A DNA stretch of 7,129 nt from Burkholderiales bacterium (GTDB lineage: Bacteria; Pseudomonadota; Gammaproteobacteria; Burkholderiales; Burkholderiaceae_E): positions 2,991,722 to 2,998,850 of the forward strand of contig CP070753.1 of NCBI GenBank assembly GCA_020348765.1. Reading direction: 5' to 3'. A program made the translations under genes and the position numbers. Below the pieces are notes generated by a model. It did not search any database. It saw nothing but the letters and a program-made list of their open reading frames with translations, and was not told the origin of the DNA. This document shows, in pieces, positions 1 to 6,743 of the stretch. How positions within the stretch are numbered: the stretch's first letter is position 1; every line of letters begins with the position of its first letter.

Positions 1-1
1 A

Positions 2-592
2 CCGTCCGGCTCGGGGAAATCCACGCTGCTCAAGGTCGTGGCCGGGATCCTGCGCCCGGACTCGGGGCGGATCGCATTCGGCGGCGAGCCGTGGTTCGAC
101 TCGACGCTCGGCATCGACGTCCCCGCGCGCGACAGGCGCACCGGATTCGTGTTCCAGCACTACGCGCTGTTTCCGCACATGACCGTGTTCGAGAACATCA
201 GCGCGCCGTTTCGCCACCGGCCGCTGGCCGCGCTGCGTCCGGAGGACGAGGAGCGCGCCAAGTCGTTGCTGCTCGCCTTCGAGCTCGGCGGCCTGGGACG
301 TCACTACCCGGCCGAGCTCTCCGGCGGCCAGCGCCAGCGCGTGGCGCTGGCCCGGGCACTGGCGCGCGATCCGCAGTTGCTGCTGCTCGACGAGCCGTTC
401 GCCGCGCTCGACCCGAGCCTGCGCGCGCGACTGCGCGCAGACCTGAAGCGCTGGCTCGATCGCGTCGCGATTCCGGCGCTCGTGATCAGCCACGATCCGC
501 AGGACGCCGAAGCGCTCGAGGCGCACACGGTGCGGCTGGTCGACGGTCGGGTCACAGCTCCAGAGCCACCGTCAGGCCCGCCAGCCAGTTGA
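2..592 (+). CDS. ABC transporter ATP-binding protein, molybdate/tungstate import type (5' end outside window)
   Basis: ATPase subunit of an importer, working at the inner face of the cytoplasmic membrane. The reading frame is open from base 2 and already lies inside Walker A (PSGSGKST, bases 2-25), so about 25-35 N-terminal residues are missing; 196 residues are visible. The other ATPase motifs follow in order: Q-loop FVFQHYALFPH (Gln at 155-157), signature LSGGQRQR (317-340), Walker B LLLLDEP (377-397), D-loop AALD, and switch histidine ISHD (His at 491-493). The Q-loop region and the tail IPALVISHDPQDAEAL resemble ModC and related tungstate or sulfate ATPases. The protein stops soon after the H-loop region, so the C-terminal TOBE/MOP domain of classic ModC is absent. 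Short ATPases of this kind include tungstate TupC types. The nearby tungsten-enzyme operon favours tungstate or molybdate, but sulfate or another anion is possible. The permease and binding protein would lie upstream, outside the window. The last 41 bp overlap the convergent receptor gene. Confidence 0.85.
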   Translation, partial: PSGSGKSTLLKVVAGILRPDSGRIAFGGEPWFDSTLGIDVPARDRRTGFVFQHYALFPHMTVFENISAPFRHRPLAALRPEDEERAKSLLLAFELGGLGRHYPAELSGGQRQRVALARALARDPQLLLLDEPFAALDPSLRARLRADLKRWLDRVAIPALVISHDPQDAEALEAHTVRLVDGRVTAPEPPSGPPAS

Positions 593-2768
593 AACCCGGC
601 GCCGGCTCGAAGAAGCGGCCGTTCGAGTCGTTGACGATCACCGAGCCGGCGTACCCGCTGTCGGTGACATTGTTCAGGCGCAGAAACGGCTCGATCCGCA
701 CCGGACCCCGGCGGTAGGTGTAGCCGGCGCGCAGGTTGGCGACCGTGTACGACTCGGCGGCATCCGAATTCACGTCGTCCACGTAGACCTTGCCCACGTG
801 CACCAGCTCGATTGCGGTCTGCAGCGCGCCGGGGCCGTCACCGAGCCGCGGCGCCCAGACCAGCTCACCGAAGGCCATCAGGCCGGGCGCACCGGGCAGC
901 CGGTTGCCGTCCTCGACGACCCGCGCCGAATTGCCCGATCCGATCGTGATCGTGTCCCGAAACCGCGCGTTCAGCGTCGACAGGGTCAGGCGCGCGTTCA
1001 GCGTCTCGGACAGGCGCCCCGCGTAGGCGATCTCGATGCCGGTGCGCCGCGTGCGCCCGGCGTTCTGGTAGGTCGTGCGTCCGCCCGAGCTCGCGGCCAC
1101 GACGATCTCGTCCGTGGTGTCGATCAGGAACAGCGCGGCGTCGACGCGATGACTGGGCCCCAGGCGCGCCTTGATTCCGGCCTCGAAATGCCGGCTGCGT
1201 GAAGCATCCAGGTCGAGGTTCAGCCCCGTCTGGGTGCCGTCGGTCGAGCGGTAGGCTAGCTCGGCGAAGGTCGGGGTCTCGAAGCCACGGCCGAAGTTGG
1301 CATACAGGTTGACCGCTTCGCCCAGGTGCCGCGTGACGCCGAGCACCGGGTTGGTGGCCCGGTAGGTTCGCGAGCCGCTGTCGTCGGCATTGCCCGGGAT
1401 GATGAAATCGTCGTCCGATTCGAACCGCACCCGGCTCGAGCGCAGCCCGGCGCTCAGGGTCCAGTCCGGGTTGACCAGCCAGTCGATCAGGCCGTAGACG
1501 TCGGTGTTGTAGACCGTGTTCAGCTCGTTGCGTTTGAGCTCGCCGATGACGCCGCCTTCGTTGACGAAGCCCTGGCGGCGCTCGTCCATGCGGTCGTAGT
1601 CCAGGCCGATGACCGCGGTCAGCCGGCCGCTGGCCAGCCGCACTTCGTGCGAGTATTGCAGCCCGACGCCGCCGTAGTCCCGGTCCAGGTCGATCGCGCC
1701 GCCCTGCGAGGTCGGCGCACCCTGGAAGCGAAACGGGGTGGCCAGCTTCTGGAACACCTGGCGCTCGCCGAGGTACAGGCGCCCGGTGAGCGTGCGCTTC
1801 GCGCCCAGGTCGTGGTCGATCACGATGCCGAACTGGTTCTGGGTCACGGACTTGCGCGTGTCCTGTTCGACGGCCCCGACGCCGGCCTGGGTCGGATCGG
1901 CCTCGTACTGGTCCCGGGTCAGCCCGCGCGGATCGAGCGCATACGGCTGGTCGAACGCGTTGCCGACCAGCGTCACGCGCGTGTGCTCGCCGGCGCCGAT
2001 CTGCACGCGCGCGTTGGCATGGTTGCGCACCGCAGCGCTGTGGTCGCGATAGCCGTCGGTCAACAGCCGTGACCAGCCGGCCACGATGCCGACGTCGCCG
2101 CGCTGGCCGCCGGCACCCAGGTTGAACACGTCGGTGTCGAAGCTGCCGCGCCGGTAGCCGAACTTGACCTCGGGCGGCTCGGGCGGCGGTGCCGTGAATG
2201 CCTGCAGGACGCCGCCGGCCGCGTTTCCGTAGAGCTGCGCACCCGGACCACGCAGCACCTCGATGCGGCCCGTTCCGGGCAGAAAGATCGTCGAGGCCTG
2301 GCCCTGCCCGTCGGGCATGGTCGCCGGAATGCCGTCGACCAGCAGGCGTACGCCGCGAATGCCGAACGCCGAGCGCGCCCCGAAGCCGCGAATCGACAGT
2401 TGCAGGTCCTGGGCATAGTTCTCCCGATTGAGCACGGTCACGCCCGGTACCCGATTGATCGACTCGGACAGGTTGACCTGCGGCCCGGCCGATTGCACCG
2501 TGCCCGAATCGATGGACTGAATCGCCGCCGGGCTGTCGAAGCTGCGTTGCTCGAGCCGGCTGGCGGAGATGACCACGTCGTCGAGCGTGGTCTGGGCGGT
2601 GGCAGCCGCCGGCAGCAGGCCGGCGAGCGCGGTGGCCAGGCCGGCGAGCGCGGTGGCCAGGCCGGCGAGCGCGGTGGCCAGGCCGGCTCGCACGGTGGCC
2701 AGGCCGGCGCCGCACTTGTTTCGGCCGATTGGGCTCGGGGCGCGCATGCGCAGGGGAAGGCAGGTCAT
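552..2768 (-). CDS. TonB-dependent outer-membrane receptor
   Basis: A 738-residue outer-membrane gated channel powered by TonB-ExbB-ExbD. The ATG is supported by AGGAGA about 7 bases upstream on the minus strand. Residues 1-58 form a long signal peptide with a probable cut at ATA|Q; its hydrophobic part is built from AGLATAL heptads (see the repeat entry). A TonB-box-like segment DDVVISAS lies at about 63-70. The plug domain follows, with typical segments such as ESINRVPGVTV, LSIRGFGARSAFGIRG, LLVDGIPATMPDGQGQ, IEVLRGPGAQLYGNAAGGVL. A beta-barrel of about 500 residues then includes NLYANFGRGFETPTFAEL and, near the end, FLRLNNVTDSGY. The plug wording (GIRG...DGIPATMPDGQG) recalls FecA-like iron-chelate receptors, but the ligand cannot be read from sequence. 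The protein ends in ...VALEL rather than the usual terminal Phe or Trp. The gene is divergent from the aor operon and its 3' end overlaps the ABC ATPase gene. This context suggests, but does not prove, metal-oxyanion or metallophore uptake. Confidence 0.93.
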   Translation of the reverse strand: MTCLPLRMRAPSPIGRNKCGAGLATVRAGLATALAGLATALAGLATALAGLLPAAATAQTTLDDVVISASRLEQRSFDSPAAIQSIDSGTVQSAGPQVNLSESINRVPGVTVLNRENYAQDLQLSIRGFGARSAFGIRGVRLLVDGIPATMPDGQGQASTIFLPGTGRIEVLRGPGAQLYGNAAGGVLQAFTAPPPEPPEVKFGYRRGSFDTDVFNLGAGGQRGDVGIVAGWSRLLTDGYRDHSAAVRNHANARVQIGAGEHTRVTLVGNAFDQPYALDPRGLTRDQYEADPTQAGVGAVEQDTRKSVTQNQFGIVIDHDLGAKRTLTGRLYLGERQVFQKLATPFRFQGAPTSQGGAIDLDRDYGGVGLQYSHEVRLASGRLTAVIGLDYDRMDERRQGFVNEGGVIGELKRNELNTVYNTDVYGLIDWLVNPDWTLSAGLRSSRVRFESDDDFIIPGNADDSGSRTYRATNPVLGVTRHLGEAVNLYANFGRGFETPTFAELAYRSTDGTQTGLNLDLDASRSRHFEAGIKARLGPSHRVDAALFLIDTTDEIVVAASSGGRTTYQNAGRTRRTGIEIAYAGRLSETLNARLTLSTLNARFRDTITIGSGNSARVVEDGNRLPGAPGLMAFGELVWAPRLGDGPGALQTAIELVHVGKVYVDDVNSDAAESYTVANLRAGYTYRRGPVRIEPFLRLNNVTDSGYAGSVIVNDSNGRFFEPAPGFNWLAGLTVALEL
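2616..2707 (-). repeat. 21-bp tandem repeat within the receptor signal-peptide coding region
   Basis: On the plus strand the 21-bp unit starts caggccggcgagcgcggtgg and ends with c. It occurs three times perfectly (2616-2636, 2637-2657, 2658-2678). A fourth copy (2679-2699) has three mismatches and a fifth is partial (2700 to about 2707). On the minus strand it encodes heptads AGLATAL, AGLATAL, AGLATAL and the diverged AGLATVR, covering residues 21-51 of the receptor's signal peptide. Because the unit is a multiple of three, gain or loss of copies would lengthen or shorten the hydrophobic core without a frameshift. Confidence 0.95.
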
Positions 2769-2856
2769 CAGGGTTCTCCTCTGTCTCGGATGCCGAAGCA
2801 GGGGGCGCTGTCCAGACGCGGGGCAGGGGGACTCCTACGAGTCGGCCGCCCACGTC

Positions 2857-2885
2857 TTAACACCCTTCGAGTTGATGGTTAGACT
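2857..2885 (+). promoter_or_regulatory. candidate sigma70-type promoter of the aor operon
   Basis: TTAACA (2857-2862, five of six matches to TTGACA) is followed after exactly 17 bp by TAGACT (2880-2885, four of six matches to TATAAT). It sits in the only AT-richer patch of the intergenic region and would start transcription near 2892, about 40 bases before the aorA ATG. The match was made by eye, not by a scoring model, and other sigma factors are possible. Confidence 0.5.
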
Positions 2886-2894
2886 TTAGCTTGA

Positions 2895-2905
2895 GTGTGC
2901 CACAC
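2895..2905. promoter_or_regulatory. small palindrome just downstream of the predicted aor start site
   Basis: GTGTG-C-CACAC is a perfect inverted repeat with a one-base centre. It lies about 10-20 bases downstream of the candidate -10 element, where a repressor operator would block transcription. It is only 11 bp, so chance occurrence is quite possible, and I do not recognise the cognate regulator. Confidence 0.25.
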
Positions 2906-2931
2906 CCGGCATCGGTTACCACGGAGGGGTC

Positions 2932-3405
2932 ATGCAGAAATCATTGCACATCAACCCGGACAAGTGCACGGGCTGCCTGCAGTGCGAGATGGCATGCAGT
3001 TTCGAGAACCTCGGAACCTTCGCCACCGCGCGCTCCAGGATCAAGGTCTTCGACTTCCACTACACCGGCAAGAAGGTGCCGTACACCTGCACGCAGTGCG
3101 ACGAGGCCTGGTGCCTGCACGCGTGCCCGGTTGAAGCCATCAAGATCGACGCGGCGACCGGCGCCAAGATCGTGCTCGACGACACCTGCGTGGGCTGCAA
3201 GGTGTGCACCATCGCCTGCCCGTTCGGCACGGTCAACTACGTGCAGGAGACCGGCAAGGTGCAGAAGTGCGACCTATGCGGCGGCGAGCCGGCCTGTGCC
3301 GAGGCCTGTCCGACCGGCGCGATCACCTCCATCGATGCGAACTGGACCGGTCTGGACCGGATGAAGCAGTGGGCCGAGAAGCTCGGCAACCAGGCGGCCG
3401 CATAA
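2932..3405 (+). CDS. aorA: AorA: four-cluster ferredoxin-like electron-transfer subunit of aldehyde oxidoreductase
   Basis: A 157-residue iron-sulfur protein of the DmsB/HycB polyferredoxin type, predicted to carry electrons between the catalytic subunit and the FAD subunit in the cytoplasm. Sixteen cysteines fall in four groups: 12/15/18/22 (CTGCLQCEMAC), 53/56/61/65 (CTQCDEAWCLHAC), 86/89/92/96 (CVGCKVCTIAC) and 113/116/122/126 (CDLCGGEPACAEAC). Each group is followed by or near a Pro where expected (CPVEA, CPFGT, CPTGA), consistent with four [4Fe-4S] clusters. There is no Tat or Sec signal, unlike periplasmic relatives. The start has a strong SD (GGAGGGG). It is the first gene of the operon, 14 bp before aorB. 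Similar proteins also serve formate dehydrogenases and hydrogenases; assignment to aldehyde oxidoreductase comes from the adjacent catalytic gene. Confidence 0.92.
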   Translation: MQKSLHINPDKCTGCLQCEMACSFENLGTFATARSRIKVFDFHYTGKKVPYTCTQCDEAWCLHACPVEAIKIDAATGAKIVLDDTCVGCKVCTIACPFGTVNYVQETGKVQKCDLCGGEPACAEACPTGAITSIDANWTGLDRMKQWAEKLGNQAAA

Positions 3406-3419
3406 GGAGGAACCGGAAC

Positions 3420-5264
3420 ATGGCATGGACTGGAAGGATTCTGCGGGTCGATCTGGGCAAGGGCACTTGCACGGCCGAGCCGCTCAAGATGGAGTGGGCC
3501 CGGCAGTACCTGGGTCAGCGCGGGCTCGCGACCAAGTACTTCGTCGACGAGGTCGACGCCAAGGTCGATCCGCTGTCGGCGGACAACAAGATCATCTGGG
3601 CCACCGGGCCGCTGACCGCCACGATGGCATCGACCGGGGGCCGCTACTCGGTGATCACCAAGGGGCCGCTGACCGGCGCGATCGCGTGCTCGAACTCGGG
3701 CGGCTACTGGGGCGCCGAGCTGAAGATGGCCGGCTGGGACATGGTCATCGTCGAGGGCAAGGCGGACAAGCCGGTCTACCTGGTGATCCAGGACGACCAG
3801 GCCGAGATCCGGGATGCCGGCCACCTGTGGGGCAAGACCGTCTGGCAGACCGAGGACTTGATCAAGGGTGAGCACCAGGATCCGCTGATGCGGGTCTCGT
3901 CGATCGGCATCGCCGGCGAGAAGCAGGTGATGTACGCCTGCATCGTCAACGACCTGCACCGGGCCGCCGGGCGCTCCGGCGTCGGCGCCGTGGCGGGCTC
4001 CAAGAACCTGAAGGCGATCGCCGTGCGCGGCACCAAGGGCGTGGGCAACATCCACGACCCGAAGGGCTTCATGCGGGCGACCGCCGCGGGCAAGAAGGTG
4101 CTGGCCGGGCACCCAGTCACCGGCCAGGGGCTGCCCACCTACGGCACGCAGGTGCTGATGAGCATCATCAACGAGGTCGGGGCGCTGCCGACCCGAAATC
4201 ACCGCGATGTCCAGTTCGAGGGCGCGGGCAAGATCTCGGGAGAGGCCATGCTCGAGAAGCGCCCGGACGGCCGCTCGCACCTGGTCACCAACCAGGCCTG
4301 CTTCGGCTGCACCATCGCCTGCGGGCGGATCTCGAAGATGGACGAGACCCACTTCTCGGTGGCCAACCGGCGCGAGTACTGGGGCGCATCGGGCGGGCTC
4401 GAGTACGAGTCGGCCTGGGCCCTGGGCGCGGCCAACGGCGTTTCGGACCTCGAGGCGCTGCAGTTCGCGAACCTGATGTGCAACGAGCACGGCTACGACC
4501 CGATCTCGTTCGGCACCACGGTGGGCGCCGTGATGGAGCTCTACGAGATGGGCGTCATCAAGCAGGACGAGATCGGCTTTGCGGCACCGTTCGGCTCGGC
4601 CGAGGCGCTGGTCAAGCTGGCCGAGATGACCGGCAAGGGTGAGGGCTTCGGGCAGGTGGTCGGGCTGGGCAGCAAGCGCCTGTGCGAGAAGTACGGCCAC
4701 CCGGAGCTTTCGATGAGCGTCAAGGGGCAGGAATTCCCGGCCTACGACTCGCGCGGCATCCAGGGCATGGGGCTGACCTATGCGACCTCGAACCGCGGCG
4801 CCTGCCACGTGCGGTCGTACACGGTGAGCTCCGAGATCCTGGGCATACCCGTGAAGACCGACCCGCTGGCCACCGAAGGCAAGGCCGAGCTGGTCAAGGC
4901 ATTCCAGGATGCCACGGCTGTGGTCGACTCCGCCGGCCTGTGCCTGTTCACGACCTTCGCCTGGACCATGGCCGATATCCAGCCGCAACTGGCCGCGGCC
5001 TGCGGTGACGAGTTCACGGTCGAGAACCTGGGCCTGATCGGCGAGCGGATCTGGAATCTCGAGCGCGACTTCAACAACCGCGCCGGGTTCACGCGCAAGG
5101 ACGACGACCTGCCGCCGCGTCTGAAGACCGAGCTGGCCAAGTCAGGGCCGGCCAAGGGCCTGACCAGCGGCATCGACAAGATGATCCCGGAGTACTACCA
5201 GGTTCGCGGCTGGGATCAGGAAGGGCGGCTGAAGCCGGAAACCCGCGAACGGCTCGGCCTGTAG
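3420..5264 (+). CDS. aorB: AorB: tungsten-containing aldehyde:ferredoxin oxidoreductase family catalytic subunit
   Basis: A 614-residue catalytic subunit predicted to oxidise aldehydes to carboxylic acids (or reduce acids) at a bis-pterin tungsten centre. The start MAWTGRILRVDLG is the typical family N-terminus, with SD AAGGAGGAA just upstream; the frame is also open further upstream through aorA, which is not used. The N-terminal pterin domain has ATGPLTATMASTGGRYSV and CSNSGGYWGAELKMAGWD; R75 and N92 align by position with Mg/pterin ligands R76 and N93 of Pyrococcus furiosus AOR. The cluster cysteines are C294-x2-C297-x3-C301 and C508, close to C288/C291/C295 and C494 of that enzyme. C508 lies in D503-SAGL-C508, the family's D-x-x-G-L-C pterin motif. 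H463 (NRGACHVRS) fits active-site H448. These matches make a full-length functional enzyme likely. The aldehyde substrate cannot be told; family members with AorA and AorC partners act on aromatic and aliphatic aldehydes. Related paralogues (BamB, YdhV) are less likely given this operon. Confidence 0.94.
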   Translation: MAWTGRILRVDLGKGTCTAEPLKMEWARQYLGQRGLATKYFVDEVDAKVDPLSADNKIIWATGPLTATMASTGGRYSVITKGPLTGAIACSNSGGYWGAELKMAGWDMVIVEGKADKPVYLVIQDDQAEIRDAGHLWGKTVWQTEDLIKGEHQDPLMRVSSIGIAGEKQVMYACIVNDLHRAAGRSGVGAVAGSKNLKAIAVRGTKGVGNIHDPKGFMRATAAGKKVLAGHPVTGQGLPTYGTQVLMSIINEVGALPTRNHRDVQFEGAGKISGEAMLEKRPDGRSHLVTNQACFGCTIACGRISKMDETHFSVANRREYWGASGGLEYESAWALGAANGVSDLEALQFANLMCNEHGYDPISFGTTVGAVMELYEMGVIKQDEIGFAAPFGSAEALVKLAEMTGKGEGFGQVVGLGSKRLCEKYGHPELSMSVKGQEFPAYDSRGIQGMGLTYATSNRGACHVRSYTVSSEILGIPVKTDPLATEGKAELVKAFQDATAVVDSAGLCLFTTFAWTMADIQPQLAAACGDEFTVENLGLIGERIWNLERDFNNRAGFTRKDDDLPPRLKTELAKSGPAKGLTSGIDKMIPEYYQVRGWDQEGRLKPETRERLGL

Positions 5265-5444
5265 GGGTCGCGCCGGCACGGCCCCTGGGGCGCAGCGGGG
5301 GCCTCGCGGGTGACGGGAATCGACGGGGCGGCTCGGCAACGGGCCGCCCCGCAATCACTGCGCGGGCCGTGGCGGGCGCCCGCCGCCCGCGGCCATCGGC
5401 GCCGCATCGCCAGGGCGCGCTCCAGTTCGGGAGGAGACCAGAGC
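5265..5444. other. 180-bp GC-rich gap between aorB and aorC with strong hairpins
   Basis: No separate gene is seen here. A frame continuous with aorC is open through part of it, but its translation is Arg/Ala-rich and looks like readthrough. The strongest structure is a perfect 9-bp stem, cggggcggc (5324-5332) pairing with gccgccccg (5343-5351) around a 10-base loop. Upstream, ggcccc (5280-5285) can pair with ggggcc (5298-5303), and gcccc-t-ggggc (5281-5291) is a smaller alternative. Downstream, ggcgggcgcccgcc (5371-5384) is a 14-bp perfect palindrome. No T-run follows the main stem, so it is not a standard intrinsic terminator. The aorC SD (GGGAGGAG, about 5429-5436) is at the right end. Confidence 0.7.
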
Positions 5445-6722
5445 ATGAGACACGTGATCATCGGAAACGGACCGGCCGGCGTGATCGCGGCCGAGACGAT
5501 CCGCAAGCACCGCCCGAGCGACCCGATCGTGCTGATCGGCGACGAGCCCGAGCCGCCCTACTCGCGCATGGCGATCCCGTATCTGCTGACCGGCGGCATC
5601 GACGAGTCGGGCACCTATCTGCGCAAGGATCCGGAGCACTGGAAGCGGCTCGAGGTGCAGATGGTCACCGGCCGGGTCAGCGCAGTGGAAGCCGCCGGGC
5701 GCAGTGCGACGCTCGCCGACGGCAGCAAGCACGCGTTCGATGCCTGCCTGATCGCGACCGGCTCGGTGCCGCTCCAGCCACCGATCCCGGGCATCGACGC
5801 GCCGGGGGTGCACCCGTGCTGGACCCTGCAGGATGCGCGTGCGATCATGAAGCGGGCCGCGAAGGGAGCCCGCGTGCTGCAGATTGGCGCCGGCTTCATC
5901 GGTTGCATCATTCTCGATGCCCTGGCGCTGCGCGGCGTGCAGCTGACCGTGGTCGAGATGGGCGACCGCATGGTGCCGCGCATGATGGGCCCGCAGGCCG
6001 GCGGCATGATCAAGGCCTGGTGCGAGTCCAGGGGCGTGCGCGTGTTCACCTCGACCAAGGTCAAGGCGCTCGAGCCGAGCTCGACGGGCATTCGCGCCGA
6101 GCTGTCCGACGGGCGCAGCGAGGAATTCGACCTGGTGATCCAGGCCACCGGCGTCAAGCCCAATGTCGCCTTCCTGGCGGGCAGCGGAATCAAGTGCGAT
6201 TCCGGCGTGCTGGTGGACGAGGGCATGCAGTCCAGCGTGCCCGGGATCTTCGCGGCCGGCGACTGCGCCGAGGCCTACGACGCCGCGAGCGGGCAGACCG
6301 TCGTGTCCGCGATCCAGCCGAACGCGGTCGACCAGGCCTACGTGGCGGCGGTCAACATGGCCGGCGGGCAGGCGCGTGCGCGCGGTGTCACGCAGATCAA
6401 CGTGCTCGATATGCTGGGACTGGTATGGGCCTCGTTCGGCCGCTGGCAGGGCGTGCCGGGCGGCGAGCATGCCGAGCTGGTCGATGCCGACGCGTTCCGC
6501 TACCTGCGGCTGGAAGTCGACGGCGATCGCGTGGTCGGTGCCAACAGCCTGGGCATGACCGATCACGTCGGCGTGCTGCGCGGGCTGGTCGAGCAGGGAG
6601 TGCACCTGGGGCATTGGAAGGAGCTGCTGAAGGACAACCCGAGCCGGGTGATGCAGGCCTACCTGGCTGCCGCGCAGTCGCAGTCCGACTGGCAGACGCG
6701 CTCGCGCGGCACGGTGCGCTGA
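5445..6722 (+). CDS. aorC: AorC: FAD-dependent NAD(P)H oxidoreductase subunit
   Basis: A 425-residue pyridine-nucleotide disulfide oxidoreductase-type flavoprotein, predicted to pass electrons from the iron-sulfur subunit to NAD+ (or back). The FAD dinucleotide fold starts at residue 4 with VIIGNGPAG. The linker ATGSVP follows at about 105. The second Rossmann motif is IGAGFIG (G148-G153), and its beta-2 strand ends in E171 (VVEMGDRMVP), which favours NAD(H) over NADP(H). The C-terminal FAD motif is AAGDCAEAYD (G272, D273). No redox-active Cys-x4-Cys pair is seen near the N-terminus, so it resembles nitrite-reductase- or rubredoxin-reductase-type members rather than lipoamide dehydrogenases. 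The ATG at 5445 is preferred over an upstream GTG (5310) because an SD precedes it and the FAD motif is then at the usual distance. The last third (LLVWASFGRWQG-like barrel segment to SRGTVR) is the family C-terminal domain. aorD begins 21 bp downstream. Confidence 0.9.
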   Translation: MRHVIIGNGPAGVIAAETIRKHRPSDPIVLIGDEPEPPYSRMAIPYLLTGGIDESGTYLRKDPEHWKRLEVQMVTGRVSAVEAAGRSATLADGSKHAFDACLIATGSVPLQPPIPGIDAPGVHPCWTLQDARAIMKRAAKGARVLQIGAGFIGCIILDALALRGVQLTVVEMGDRMVPRMMGPQAGGMIKAWCESRGVRVFTSTKVKALEPSSTGIRAELSDGRSEEFDLVIQATGVKPNVAFLAGSGIKCDSGVLVDEGMQSSVPGIFAAGDCAEAYDAASGQTVVSAIQPNAVDQAYVAAVNMAGGQARARGVTQINVLDMLGLVWASFGRWQGVPGGEHAELVDADAFRYLRLEVDGDRVVGANSLGMTDHVGVLRGLVEQGVHLGHWKELLKDNPSRVMQAYLAAAQSQSDWQTRSRGTVR

Positions 6723-6743
6723 GGCTTGCGCGGGGAACCGGGC

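Larger units (their letters stand above)
2769..2931. other. divergent intergenic region between receptor and aor operon
   Basis: This 163-bp region carries the control signals of both divergent genes and has no convincing ORF of its own. The half nearest the receptor is G-rich on the plus strand and has an 8-bp direct repeat gcaggggg (2798-2805 and 2823-2830, 25 bp apart), plus a short hairpin gactc-ctac-gagtc (2830-2843). The half nearest aorA is markedly more AT-rich and contains the promoter and the small palindrome listed separately. I could not pick a convincing promoter for the receptor. The receptor SD lies just inside the left edge, and the aorA SD (GGAGG, about 2923-2927) lies just inside the right edge. 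Confidence 0.8.

Noticed and set aside
865..2853. Second long minus-strand frame overlapping the TonB receptor
   Set aside because: It is Arg/Pro/Gly-rich and shifted from the receptor frame, which has signal peptide, plug and barrel features and its own SD.
2872..2885. FNR-like half site TTGAT near the aor promoter
   Set aside because: The second half (agact) does not match ATCAA, and the site would sit between -35 and -10, not at the usual activating position.
2769..2931. Cobalamin riboswitch upstream of the TonB receptor
   Set aside because: The leader is too short for the element and I see no B12-box or multi-helix core; only short hairpins are present.
3204..3419. N-terminal extension of aorB into aorA
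   Set aside because: The extension is the out-of-frame translation of aorA. The ATG at 3420 has a strong SD and gives the family's usual N-terminus.
3237..4988. 583-codon open frame on the minus strand opposite aorB
   Set aside because: It shows the same low-complexity composition, no domain, and lies opposite a gene with full AOR catalytic motifs.
5324..5351. Rho-independent terminator after aorB
   Set aside because: The 9-bp GC stem is followed by caatcactgc rather than a T-run, and aorC depends on the same upstream promoter as far as can be seen.
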